Positions 39,957 to 48,369 of a stretch of 64,000 nucleotides of DNA are shown piece after piece. How positions within the stretch are numbered: position 1 is the first letter of the stretch; each line of letters starts with the position of its first letter. Below the pieces are notes generated by a model. It was not told where the DNA came from and searched no databases. It was given only the letters and a program-made list of their open reading frames with translations. Source of the stretch: Streptomyces sp. ISL-100 (GTDB lineage Bacteria > Actinomycetota > Actinomycetes > Streptomycetales > Streptomycetaceae); assembly GCF_018614615.1 (NCBI RefSeq), contig NZ_JAGGOK010000059.1:1-64000 (forward strand), in the 5' to 3' direction. The position numbers and the translations under genes were made by a program.

Positions 39957-42374
39957 ATGGCGGGGCTCTTCACATCGCAGCAGCTGGACCACCCCTCTAC
40001 TCTCGCGGCAGCGGTACTCACCGACGAGAACCGGATCATCGTGATCGTCATCGCCGTAGTGGCACTGGCGGCCCTGGTCGTCGCCCAGCTGCTGGTACGT
40101 CAGGTACTGGCAGCCGGCGAAGGCACCGACAAGATGAAAGAGATCGCGGCGGCGGTGCAGGAGGGCGCGAATGCCTATCTTGCGCGGCAGTTGCGCACAC
40201 TCGGCGTTTTCGCCGTCGTGGTGTTTTTTCTGCTCTTGCTGCTTCCGGCCGACAACTGGTCGCAGCGTGCCGGACGTTCCGTATTCTTCCTGGTCGGCGC
40301 GCTCTTCTCGGCGGCGACGGGTTACATCGGGATGCGTCTGGCCGTACGCAGCAATGTGCGCGTGGCAGCCGCCGCGCGTGAAGCCACCCCGGCCGAGGGC
40401 GAGCCGGAAAAGGATCTGACAGCGGTCTCGCACAAAGCGATGAAGATCGCTTTCCGTACGGGCGGCGTGGTCGGCATGTTCACGGTGGGCCTCGGCCTGC
40501 TCGGTGCCTCCTGCGTGGTCCTCGTGTACGCGGCCGACGCGCCCAAGGTGCTGGAAGGGTTCGGGCTCGGCGCCGCGCTCATCGCGATGTTCATGCGAGT
40601 GGGCGGCGGCATCTTCACGAAGGCCGCCGACGTGGGCGCCGACCTGGTCGGCAAGGTCGAACAGGGCATCCCGGAGGACGATCCGCGCAATGCCGCGACC
40701 ATCGCCGACAACGTGGGCGACAACGTCGGCGACTGCGCGGGCATGGCGGCCGACCTCTTCGAGTCGTACGCCGTGACGCTCGTCGCGGCGCTCATCCTCG
40801 GCAAGGTGGCCTTCGGCGACGCCGGACTGGCCTTTCCGCTGATCGTTCCGGCGATCGGCGTGGTCACCGCGATGATCGGTATCTTCGCGGTCGCCCCGCG
40901 GCGCGCCGACCGCAGCGGAATGTCCGCCATCAACCGCGGCTTCTTCATCTCCGCGGCGATCTCCCTCGTCCTGGTCGCGGTGGCGGTCTTCGTCTACCTG
41001 CCGTCCTCGTACGCCGACCTGGACGGCGTGACCGACGCCGTCGTCAAGGGACACGAGGGCGACCCGAGGGTGCTGGCGCTCGTCGCCGTCGCCATCGGAA
41101 TCGTTCTGGCCGCCCTGATCCAGCAGCTGACGGGGTATTTCACCGAGACGAACCGACGTCCCGTCAGGGACATCGGCAAGTCCTCGCTGACGGGCCCCGC
41201 CACCGTCGTCCTTGCCGGTATCGCCATCGGCCTGGAGTCCGCCGTCTACACCGCGCTGCTCATCGGACTCGGCGTGTACGGCGCGTTCCTGCTCGGCGGT
41301 ACGTCGGTCATGCTCGCCCTCTTCGCGGTGGCCCTGGCCGGCACCGGCCTGCTCACCACCGTCGGTGTCATCGTCGCCATGGACACCTTCGGCCCGGTCT
41401 CCGACAACGCGCAGGGCATCGCCGAGATGTCCGGCGACGTCACGGGCGCGGGCGCGCAGGTTCTCACCGACCTGGACGCCGTCGGCAACACCACCAAGGC
41501 CATCACCAAGGGCATCGCCATCGCCACCGCGGTCCTCGCGGCGGCGGCGCTGTTCGGCTCGTACAAGGACGCCATCGCGACGGCACGCGACGACGTCGGG
41601 GCGAAAGTCGGCGAGCTGGGACTCCAGATGGACATCTCGCAGCCCAACAACCTGGTCGGGCTGATGCTCGGCGCGGCGGTCGTCTTCCTCTTCTCGGGGC
41701 TGGCGATCAACGCGGTGTCCAGGTCGGCGGGCGCGGTGGTCTTCGAGGTGCGGCGGCAGTTCCGCGAGCACCCCGGGATCATGGATTACACGGAGAAGCC
41801 GGAGTACGGCCGAGTGGTCGACATCTGCACCAAGGACGCGCTGCGCGAGCTGACCACACCGGGCCTGCTCGCCGTGCTGACGCCGATCGCGGTCGGTTTC
41901 TCGCTCGGAGTCGGCGCGCTCGGCTCGTTCCTCGCCGGCGCCATCGGAACCGGCACGCTGATGGCCGTCTTCCTCGCCAACTCCGGCGGCGCGTGGGACA
42001 ACGCCAAGAAGCTCGTCGAGGACGGTCATCACGGCGGCAAGGGCAGTGATGCCCACGCCGCGACCGTCATCGGCGACACGGTCGGCGACCCGTTCAAGGA
42101 CACCGCGGGTCCCGCGATCAACCCGCTGCTGAAGGTGATGAACCTGGTGGCGCTGCTCATCGCTCCCGCGGTGGTGCAGTTCAGTTACGGCGCCGACGCC
42201 AGCGCCGGAGTGCGGGCGGTGGTCGCGACGCTCGCCATCGCCGTCGTCGTCGGCGCGGTGTACGTGTCCAAGCGGCGCGGAATCGCCGTGGGTGACGAAG
42301 ACAACTCCGGAGGTGTCTCCGGACGGGTGCCCAAGCCGGCGGATCCGCCGGTGCCGTCCAAGGTTGTCTCGTAG
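39957..42374 (+). CDS. hppA: Proton-pumping membrane pyrophosphatase
   Basis: This 805-residue protein has about 16-17 membrane helices and uses pyrophosphate hydrolysis to pump protons. The catalytic loop reads GADLVGKVEQGIPEDDP followed by NVGDNVGDCAGMAADLFESY. A second acidic motif occurs at GDTVGDPFKDTAGPAINPL near the C-terminus. GNTTKAITKG has Lys at the position that in K+-dependent enzymes is Ala, so this is the K+-independent class. AAGGAGG precedes ATG 39957. The last 30 residues are a Gly/Pro-rich cytoplasmic tail. Confidence 0.96.
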   Translation: MAGLFTSQQLDHPSTLAAAVLTDENRIIVIVIAVVALAALVVAQLLVRQVLAAGEGTDKMKEIAAAVQEGANAYLARQLRTLGVFAVVVFFLLLLLPADNWSQRAGRSVFFLVGALFSAATGYIGMRLAVRSNVRVAAAAREATPAEGEPEKDLTAVSHKAMKIAFRTGGVVGMFTVGLGLLGASCVVLVYAADAPKVLEGFGLGAALIAMFMRVGGGIFTKAADVGADLVGKVEQGIPEDDPRNAATIADNVGDNVGDCAGMAADLFESYAVTLVAALILGKVAFGDAGLAFPLIVPAIGVVTAMIGIFAVAPRRADRSGMSAINRGFFISAAISLVLVAVAVFVYLPSSYADLDGVTDAVVKGHEGDPRVLALVAVAIGIVLAALIQQLTGYFTETNRRPVRDIGKSSLTGPATVVLAGIAIGLESAVYTALLIGLGVYGAFLLGGTSVMLALFAVALAGTGLLTTVGVIVAMDTFGPVSDNAQGIAEMSGDVTGAGAQVLTDLDAVGNTTKAITKGIAIATAVLAAAALFGSYKDAIATARDDVGAKVGELGLQMDISQPNNLVGLMLGAAVVFLFSGLAINAVSRSAGAVVFEVRRQFREHPGIMDYTEKPEYGRVVDICTKDALRELTTPGLLAVLTPIAVGFSLGVGALGSFLAGAIGTGTLMAVFLANSGGAWDNAKKLVEDGHHGGKGSDAHAATVIGDTVGDPFKDTAGPAINPLLKVMNLVALLIAPAVVQFSYGADASAGVRAVVATLAIAVVVGAVYVSKRRGIAVGDEDNSGGVSGRVPKPADPPVPSKVVS

Positions 42375-42400
42375 GAGTAGTAGTAACGCCTGATCAGACG

Positions 42401-42438
42401 GCGGGCGGGCACCGCGTGCTGACGCGGCGTCCGCCCGC
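42401..42438 (+). terminator. Hairpin after hppA
   Basis: GCGGGCGG and CCGCCCGC flank a further partly paired ACCGCGT/ACGCGGC core, 26 bases past the hppA stop codon. Confidence 0.65.
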
Positions 42439-42584
42439 TGCCGCTGTTCCGCGGCTGTTTCGTGAGGTGTCTCTCGCTTGGTGCAAATGGCTTTAATAGC
42501 GTACGTACCAGACGTACGGCATGCGGTTGTCGCCCACTTGGCGTGTATGTTCCGGGGCCGAGAGCCTTGGAAGGGACCAATCCG

Positions 42585-43166
42585 GTGAACAAGAAGTTTG
42601 CGGCCGCGCTGTCCGGCGGTGCGGTACTGGTAATGGCGCTGTCCGGCTGCGGCGGTGACGACGAGGACGACAAGGTCAACGACTGGGCGAAGACGGTCTG
42701 CGACCAGGTGCAGCCCCAGTTGAAGAAGGTCTCGGACGCCAACACCTCGATCCAGAAGCAGACCGCGGACAACAGCAAGCCCGTCGACGTCCAGCGGACG
42801 GACTCCCGGGCCTTCCAGCAGATCTCGGACGCCTACAAGGCGATGGCCACCGCGGTGGACAAGGCGGGCGCCCCGCCGGTCGACGACGGCGAGACGACCC
42901 AGCAGGACGCGGTCAAGGAGCTCAACGCCTCCTCGGCGGCGTACGCCGGGCTGCGCAAGCAGGTCGACGGGCTCGACACCGACGACCAGGCGAAGTTCGC
43001 GGACGGCCTCAAGGGCGTCGCGGACGAGCTGAACAAGATCAGCAGGAGCGGCGACCGCGCGCTCCAGAAGCTCCAGTCGGGCGAGGTCGGCAAGGCGATG
43101 GCCAAGCAGCCCGGCTGCCAGAAGCCGGGCGCGACGCCCGCCTCCCCGGCGTCCCCGGACGCGTAA
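42585..43166 (+). CDS. Small secreted lipoprotein, function unknown
   Basis: This 193-residue protein has a signal peptide of about 19 residues ending in the lipobox LSGC, then an Asp-rich stretch (GGDDEDDKVNDW). The mature part is helical and charged, without enzyme motifs (VCDQVQPQLKKVSDANTSI, QTADNSKPVDVQ), and contains a late Cys that may pair with the Cys of VCDQ. GTG 42585 follows GGAAGGGA. It sits between hppA and a methyltransferase gene, as I recall for S. coelicolor SCO3546. It probably acts at the outer face of the membrane. Confidence 0.82.
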   Translation: MNKKFAAALSGGAVLVMALSGCGGDDEDDKVNDWAKTVCDQVQPQLKKVSDANTSIQKQTADNSKPVDVQRTDSRAFQQISDAYKAMATAVDKAGAPPVDDGETTQQDAVKELNASSAAYAGLRKQVDGLDTDDQAKFADGLKGVADELNKISRSGDRALQKLQSGEVGKAMAKQPGCQKPGATPASPASPDA

Positions 43167-43185
43167 TCGCGGCGCATACGGCCCT

Positions 43186-43232
43186 GCCGCGCGGCCCGGT
43201 ACCCCACAAGGGGGGCGGGCCGCGCGGCTTTT
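43186..43232 (+). terminator. Strong GC hairpin with T-run
   Basis: GCCGCGCGGCCCG pairs perfectly with CGGGCCGCGCGGC across a 17-base loop and is followed by TTTT, just past the lipoprotein gene. Confidence 0.9.
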
Positions 43233-43259
43233 GTCAGTGGCAGCGGTGACAATGGCCGG

Positions 43260-44780
43260 GTGAGTACGACCAGACTCCCCGCGCCCGAAAGCTCTGCCCG
43301 CCTCCGCGACGCGCTCCTCGCCGCCGAATTCACCGCCGACGGGCTGCTCGAGCTGCTCGGTGCGCCCGCGTACGCGGCGCTCGCCCGCAGCGAGACCGTG
43401 CCCGCTCTGCGCTGCACGCGCGGCGGCAGCCCGCTCGAAACGCTCGTGCGGCTCTTCCTGCTCCAGCAGGCCGTGCCGGCCGACCGCGCCGGGGCCGCCC
43501 TGCCCCTGGAGCAGTGTCTGGCCGACGGCTGGTTGGTGCGCGAGGGTGCGGACGGGGGCGAGGGTGCGGACGGCGGCGTACGGGCCACTGTGGACGTACG
43601 GCCCTACGGCGGCGAGGAGGGCCAGGACTGGTTCATCGTCTCCGACCTCGGCCGCGCGGTCGGCGGCGCCGGTGGAGTGGGCACCCGAGAGGAGGGTGTC
43701 GTCCTCGGAGTCGGCGGCGCGTCCACCACGCTCGCCGGGATCACCATCCGTACGCCGGTCTCCAGCGCCCTCGACCTCGGCACCGGGTCCGGCATCCAGG
43801 CACTGCACGCCGCGCAGCACGCCGTGAAGGTCACCGCCACCGACCTGAACCCGCGTGCCCTCCAGTTCGCGCGGCTGACACTCGGGCTCTCCGGGGCGCC
43901 CGAAGCCGATCTGCGTCAGGGCTCGCTCTACGAGCCGGTCGGCAAGGACACGTTCGATCTGATCGTGTCCAACCCGCCCTTCGTCATCTCGCCGGGTGCG
44001 CGGCTGACGTACCGCGACGGCGGGATGGGCGGGGACGATCTGTGCCGCCTGCTCGTTCAGGGAGCGGGGGAGCGGCTCAACGACGGGGGGTACGCGCAGT
44101 TCCTCGCCAACTGGCAGCACGTGGAGGGCGAGGAGTGGCAGGAGCGGCTGCGCTCCTGGGTGCCGCGCGGGTGCGACGCGTGGATCGTGCAGCGCGAGGT
44201 TCAGGACGTCACGCAGTACGCCGAACTGTGGCTGCGCGACAGCGGCGACCACCGCTCCGATCCCGCGGAGTACGCCGCGCGCTACGACGCCTGGCTGGAT
44301 GAGTTCGAGGCCCGCAAGACCAAGGGCGTCGGCTTCGGCTGGATCACGCTGCGCAAGTCCGGCGCCGAGAATCCCTCGATCACCATCGAAGAGTGGCCGC
44401 ACCCCGTCGAACAGCCTCTCGGTCCGGTCGTACGGGCCCATTTCGAGCGCCAGAACTACCTGCGGACGCACGACGACGCGGCGCTGCTCGCCGGCCACTT
44501 CAAGCTCGCCGACGAAGTCGTGCAGGAGCAGATCGGGCTGCCGGGCGCGGAAGACCCGGAGTACGTGGTGCTCCGCCAGAACCGCGGGATGCGGCGCGCG
44601 ACGAAGGTCGACACGGTCGGCGCGGGCTTCGCCGGGGTGTCCGACGGATCGCTCAGCGCGGGACGCATCCTCGACGCCATCGCGCAACTGCTCGGAGAGG
44701 ACCCGGTGCTGTTGCGGGACCGTACGCCCGAGGCGATCCGGCTGCTGGTCGAGCAGGCGTTCCTGGAGCCGCTGGACTGA
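43260..44780 (+). CDS. HemK/RsmC-like SAM-dependent methyltransferase
   Basis: This 506-residue protein has an N-terminal helical domain (about 1-150) and a methyltransferase core. Motif I is LDLGTGSGIQALHAA (about 171), and motif IV is LIVSNPPFVI (about 237). The NPPF tetrad is typical of enzymes that modify amide or exocyclic amino nitrogens: RsmC, PrmC/HemK and N6-adenine enzymes. The substrate is unknown; rRNA or a protein glutamine are the likeliest. The C-terminal 200 residues are not a known domain to me. GTG start at 43260. Confidence 0.85.
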   Translation: MSTTRLPAPESSARLRDALLAAEFTADGLLELLGAPAYAALARSETVPALRCTRGGSPLETLVRLFLLQQAVPADRAGAALPLEQCLADGWLVREGADGGEGADGGVRATVDVRPYGGEEGQDWFIVSDLGRAVGGAGGVGTREEGVVLGVGGASTTLAGITIRTPVSSALDLGTGSGIQALHAAQHAVKVTATDLNPRALQFARLTLGLSGAPEADLRQGSLYEPVGKDTFDLIVSNPPFVISPGARLTYRDGGMGGDDLCRLLVQGAGERLNDGGYAQFLANWQHVEGEEWQERLRSWVPRGCDAWIVQREVQDVTQYAELWLRDSGDHRSDPAEYAARYDAWLDEFEARKTKGVGFGWITLRKSGAENPSITIEEWPHPVEQPLGPVVRAHFERQNYLRTHDDAALLAGHFKLADEVVQEQIGLPGAEDPEYVVLRQNRGMRRATKVDTVGAGFAGVSDGSLSAGRILDAIAQLLGEDPVLLRDRTPEAIRLLVEQAFLEPLD

Positions 44781-44913
44781 GAGCCGCTGGACTGAGCCTC
44801 TGCCGCCCACATGCCGTTCACCGGCAGTTCGCGTCCAGGTCGCCGGGCGGTGTTCCGGGGGTGCCAGCCTCACCGTCCGGGGAACCAGGTCGGCGACGGT
44901 GAGGGGTACGGGG

Positions 44914-45111
44914 ATGGAGAGCGGGCCAGCGGTTTTCGCCGGAGCGGCGTTCACGCTGTTCGGGGCCGGGCTGCTGTGGTGGACGGGGGCGCGCACTTTG
45001 CACCGCGCGCCGGTGGCGTACGGAACGAGCCCCGCGATCTCCTTCGCGCTGGCCACCGCGTTCGGGTCGGCCTTCGTCGTTCTCGGAGTGTGGTGTTTCG
45101 GCCGGATCTGA
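44914..45111 (+). CDS. Small two-helix membrane protein
   Basis: This 65-residue protein has two hydrophobic segments, VFAGAAFTLFGAGLLWWTG and ISFALATAFGSAFVVLGVW, joined by a short basic loop. It has no recognisable family. GAGGGGT precedes the ATG. It lies between the methyltransferase and topA genes, where I recall a small hypothetical gene in other streptomycetes. Confidence 0.65.
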   Translation: MESGPAVFAGAAFTLFGAGLLWWTGARTLHRAPVAYGTSPAISFALATAFGSAFVVLGVWCFGRI

Positions 45112-45324
45112 TCGGAAGAGATCCACACGGGATCTACACGAGGTCTCCGGCGGGGTCCCGGCAGAGGCGGTCGGGCGGTCCGGGCGGCAGGAATGCCGGG
45201 AGTCGGGTTACCGTTCGAGTGGCCGTTGCGGGCTTTTGCCGTTTGACACGGGGACGGGTTGTACCGTCACACTCCGCAGCGTCACGTACAGACCACTGAG
45301 TGTCGACCGGAGAGAAGAGCCAAG

Positions 45325-48222
45325 TTGTCCCCGACCAGCGAGACCGCACACGGCGGCCGCCGACTCGTCATCGTCGAGTCGCCCGCCAAGGCGAAGACGA
45401 TCAAGGGCTACCTCGGCCCTGGTTATGTCGTCGAGGCGAGCGTCGGGCACATCCGCGACCTCCCGAACGGCGCCGCCGAGGTGCCCGACAAGTACACCGG
45501 CGAGGTGCGCCGCCTCGGCGTCGACGTAGAGAACGACTTCCAGCCGATCTATGTCGTCAATGCCGACAAGAAGTCGCAGGTCAGGAAGCTCAAGGAGCTC
45601 CTCGCGGAGTCCGACGAACTCTTCCTCGCCACCGATGAGGACCGCGAGGGCGAAGCCATCGCGTGGCACCTCCTGGAAGTCCTGAAGCCCAAGGTTCCCG
45701 TCCACCGGATGGTCTTCCACGAGATCACCAAGGACGCGATCCGCGAGGCCGTGTCCAACCCGCGTGACCTGAACAAGCCCATGGTCGACGCACAGGAGAC
45801 GCGCCGCATCCTCGACCGTCTTTACGGCTACGAGGTCTCGCCGGTCCTGTGGAAGAAGGTCATGCCCCGGCTGTCCGCCGGCCGTGTCCAGTCCGTCGCC
45901 ACACGTCTCGTCGTCGTACGGGAACGCGAGCGCATCGCTTTTCGTTCTGCTGAGTACTGGGACCTGACCGGCACGTTCTCCACGGGACGCACCGGTGACG
46001 CCTCCGACCCGTCCTCTCTGGTCGCCCGCCTGACGACGGTCGACGGCAGGCGTATCGCCCAGGGCCGCGATTTCAGCTCCGTGGGACAACTGAAGAGTGA
46101 CGTCCTTCACCTCGACGAGGCGAACGCGCGCTCCCTGGCCGCCGCTCTCGCCGACTCGCCGTTCGCCGTCCGCTCGGTCGAGTCGAAGCCGTACCGCCGC
46201 TCGCCGTACGCCCCGTTCCGTACGACGACCCTCCAGCAGGAGGCGTCGCGCAAGCTGGGCTTCGGCGCCAAGTCCACGATGCAGGTCGCGCAGAAGCTGT
46301 ACGAGAACGGCTTCATCACGTATATGCGTACGGACTCCACGACGCTCTCCGACACCGCGGTCCAGGCGGCCCGCGCCCAGGTGACGCAGCTCTACGGCTC
46401 CCAGTACCTGCCGGACAAGCCCCGCACGTACGCCGCCAAGGTCAAGAACGCGCAGGAGGCGCACGAGGCGATCCGCCCCTCGGGCGACCGCTTCCGCACC
46501 CCTGCCGAGACCGGCCTGAGCGGCGACCAGTTCCGGCTGTACGAGCTGATCTGGAAGCGCACCGTCGCCTCCCAGATGAAGGACGCCGTCGGGAACAGCG
46601 TGACGGTGAAGATCGGCGGCCGGGCGAGCGACGGCCGGGACGCCGAGTTCTCCGCCTCCGGCAAGACGATCACCTTCCACGGCTTCATGAAGGCGTACGT
46701 CGAAGGCGCCGACGACCCGAACGCCGAGCTCGACGACCGCGAGCGCAGGCTCCCGCAGGTCGCCGAGGGCGACGCGCTCTCGTCCGAGGAGATCTCGGTC
46801 GACGGGCACGCCACCAAGCCGCCGGCCCGCTACACCGAGGCCTCGCTGGTCAAGGAGCTCGAAGAGCGCGAGATCGGCCGCCCGTCGACGTACGCCTCGA
46901 TCATCGGCACGATCCTCGACCGCGGATATGTCTTCAAGAAGGGCACGGCGCTCGTGCCGTCCTTCCTGAGCTTCGCCGTGGTCAACCTGCTGGAGAAGCA
47001 CTTCGGCCGGCTCGTCGACTACGACTTCACGGCGAAGATGGAGGACGACCTCGACCGCATCGCGCGGGGTGAGGCCCAGGCCGTGCCGTGGCTGAAGCGC
47101 TTCTACTTCGGTGAGGGCGACGCCGACGCCGGTGTCGCGCCGGGAGGCGCGGCGGACGCCGGGAACGGCGACGGCGACCACCTCGGCGGCCTCAAGGAGC
47201 TCGTCACCGACCTCGGTGCGATCGACGCCCGCGAGATCTCCTCATTCCCGGTCGGCGAAGGCATCGTGCTGCGCGTGGGCCGCTACGGCCCGTACGTGGA
47301 GCGCGGCGAGAAGGACGCGGAGGGACACCAGCGCGCCGACGTGCAGGACGACCTCCCGCCCGACGAGCTGACCGTGGAGTACGCCGAGGAGCTGCTGGCC
47401 AAGCCGAGCGGCGACTTCGAGCTGGGCGCCGACCCGGCGACGGGCCACCAGATCGTGGCGAAGGACGGCCGGTACGGCCCGTACGTCACGGAGATCCTTC
47501 CCGAGGGCACTCCGAAGACCGGCAAGAACGCGGTCAAGCCGCGGACGGCGTCGCTCTTCAAGTCGATGTCCCTGGACACGGTGACGCTGGAGGACGCGCT
47601 CAAGCTGATGTCGCTGCCGCGTGTCGTCGGTACGGACGACGAGGGCGTCGAGATCACCGCGCAGAACGGCCGGTACGGCCCGTACCTCAAGAAGGGCACG
47701 GACTCGCGCTCCCTGGAGACCGAGGACCAGCTCTTCTCGATCACGCTCGAAGAGGCGCTGGCGATCTACGCCCAGCCCAAGCAGCGGGGCCGCGCGGCCG
47801 CCAAGCCGCCGCTCAAGGAACTGGGTACGGACCCGGTCAGCGAGCGTCCGGTGGTCGTGAAGGACGGGCGCTTCGGCCCGTACGTCACGGACGGCGAGAC
47901 GAACGCGACGCTGCGGACCGACGACAGCGTGGAGGACATCACCCCCGAGCGGGGCTATGAGCTCCTCGCCGAGAAGCGCGCCAAGGGCCCGGCGAAGAAG
48001 AAGACCGCCAAGAAGGCCCCGGCGAAGAAGGCCACGGCCAAGAAGACGGCCGCCAAGAAGACGACCACGGCGAAGACTGCCGCGGCGAAGAAGACGGCGG
48101 CCAAGAAGACGACCACGGCGACGGCGGCGAAGACCACCGCTGCCAAGAAGGCCACGGCCAAGAAGGCTCCGGCCAAGAAGACGTCGTCGGCTTCGGCTTC
48201 GTCGTCGGCTTCGGAGGAGTAG
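45325..48222 (+). CDS. topA: DNA topoisomerase I
   Basis: This 965-residue type IA topoisomerase relaxes negative supercoils. The Toprim domain opens VIVESPAKAKTIKGYLG and has its metal site in ATDEDREGEAIAWH (about 105). The active Tyr is in FITYMRTDSTTLS (about 332). Several zinc-ribbon-like repeats follow (GRYGPYVERGEKD, DGRYGPYVTEIL, NGRYGPYLKKGTD and DGRFGPYVTDGE), and a Lys/Ala/Thr tail runs from about residue 890. The Streptomyces tail gives high processivity on chromosomal DNA. The start is TTG at 45325, after GGAGAGAAG, and gives the familiar MSPTSET-like N-terminus. Confidence 0.96.
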   Translation: MSPTSETAHGGRRLVIVESPAKAKTIKGYLGPGYVVEASVGHIRDLPNGAAEVPDKYTGEVRRLGVDVENDFQPIYVVNADKKSQVRKLKELLAESDELFLATDEDREGEAIAWHLLEVLKPKVPVHRMVFHEITKDAIREAVSNPRDLNKPMVDAQETRRILDRLYGYEVSPVLWKKVMPRLSAGRVQSVATRLVVVRERERIAFRSAEYWDLTGTFSTGRTGDASDPSSLVARLTTVDGRRIAQGRDFSSVGQLKSDVLHLDEANARSLAAALADSPFAVRSVESKPYRRSPYAPFRTTTLQQEASRKLGFGAKSTMQVAQKLYENGFITYMRTDSTTLSDTAVQAARAQVTQLYGSQYLPDKPRTYAAKVKNAQEAHEAIRPSGDRFRTPAETGLSGDQFRLYELIWKRTVASQMKDAVGNSVTVKIGGRASDGRDAEFSASGKTITFHGFMKAYVEGADDPNAELDDRERRLPQVAEGDALSSEEISVDGHATKPPARYTEASLVKELEEREIGRPSTYASIIGTILDRGYVFKKGTALVPSFLSFAVVNLLEKHFGRLVDYDFTAKMEDDLDRIARGEAQAVPWLKRFYFGEGDADAGVAPGGAADAGNGDGDHLGGLKELVTDLGAIDAREISSFPVGEGIVLRVGRYGPYVERGEKDAEGHQRADVQDDLPPDELTVEYAEELLAKPSGDFELGADPATGHQIVAKDGRYGPYVTEILPEGTPKTGKNAVKPRTASLFKSMSLDTVTLEDALKLMSLPRVVGTDDEGVEITAQNGRYGPYLKKGTDSRSLETEDQLFSITLEEALAIYAQPKQRGRAAAKPPLKELGTDPVSERPVVVKDGRFGPYVTDGETNATLRTDDSVEDITPERGYELLAEKRAKGPAKKKTAKKAPAKKATAKKTAAKKTTTAKTAAAKKTAAKKTTTATAAKTTAAKKATAKKAPAKKTSSASASSSASEE

Positions 48223-48239
48223 TCGTCACAGGATGTTTA

Positions 48240-48272
48240 CAGCCCCTGGTGCTTTTTCGGCGCCGGGGGCTG
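48240..48272 (+). terminator. Hairpin after topA
   Basis: CAGCCCC pairs with GGGGGCTG, with further partial pairing inside, and is followed by TTTCC. Confidence 0.75.
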
Positions 48273-48369
48273 TTTCCGTGTCCGCGTGGGAGGGCCGGAT
48301 GGGGCCCGGAGCAGACGTTTGTTCGGGCGTGGCCTCCGGGGAGCAGCGGGGTCCGGATAGGCTGGGCGG

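Noticed and set aside
39912..45128. A 1738-codon open frame on the minus strand
   Set aside because: It is antisense to hppA, the lipoprotein and the methyltransferase genes; long shadow frames arise from strong third-position GC bias, and the translation is low-complexity without motifs.
45243..45267. TTGACA promoter for topA
   Set aside because: A -35-like TTGACA is present, but the nearest -10 candidate (TACCGT) is only 13 bases away, too close to support a call.
45208..47181. 657-codon minus-strand frame opposite topA
   Set aside because: Antisense shadow; topA carries all catalytic motifs in the plus frame.
47990..48200. Tandem repeat array at the topA end
   Set aside because: It is coding sequence for the Lys/Ala/Thr tail of TopA, expected in Streptomyces.
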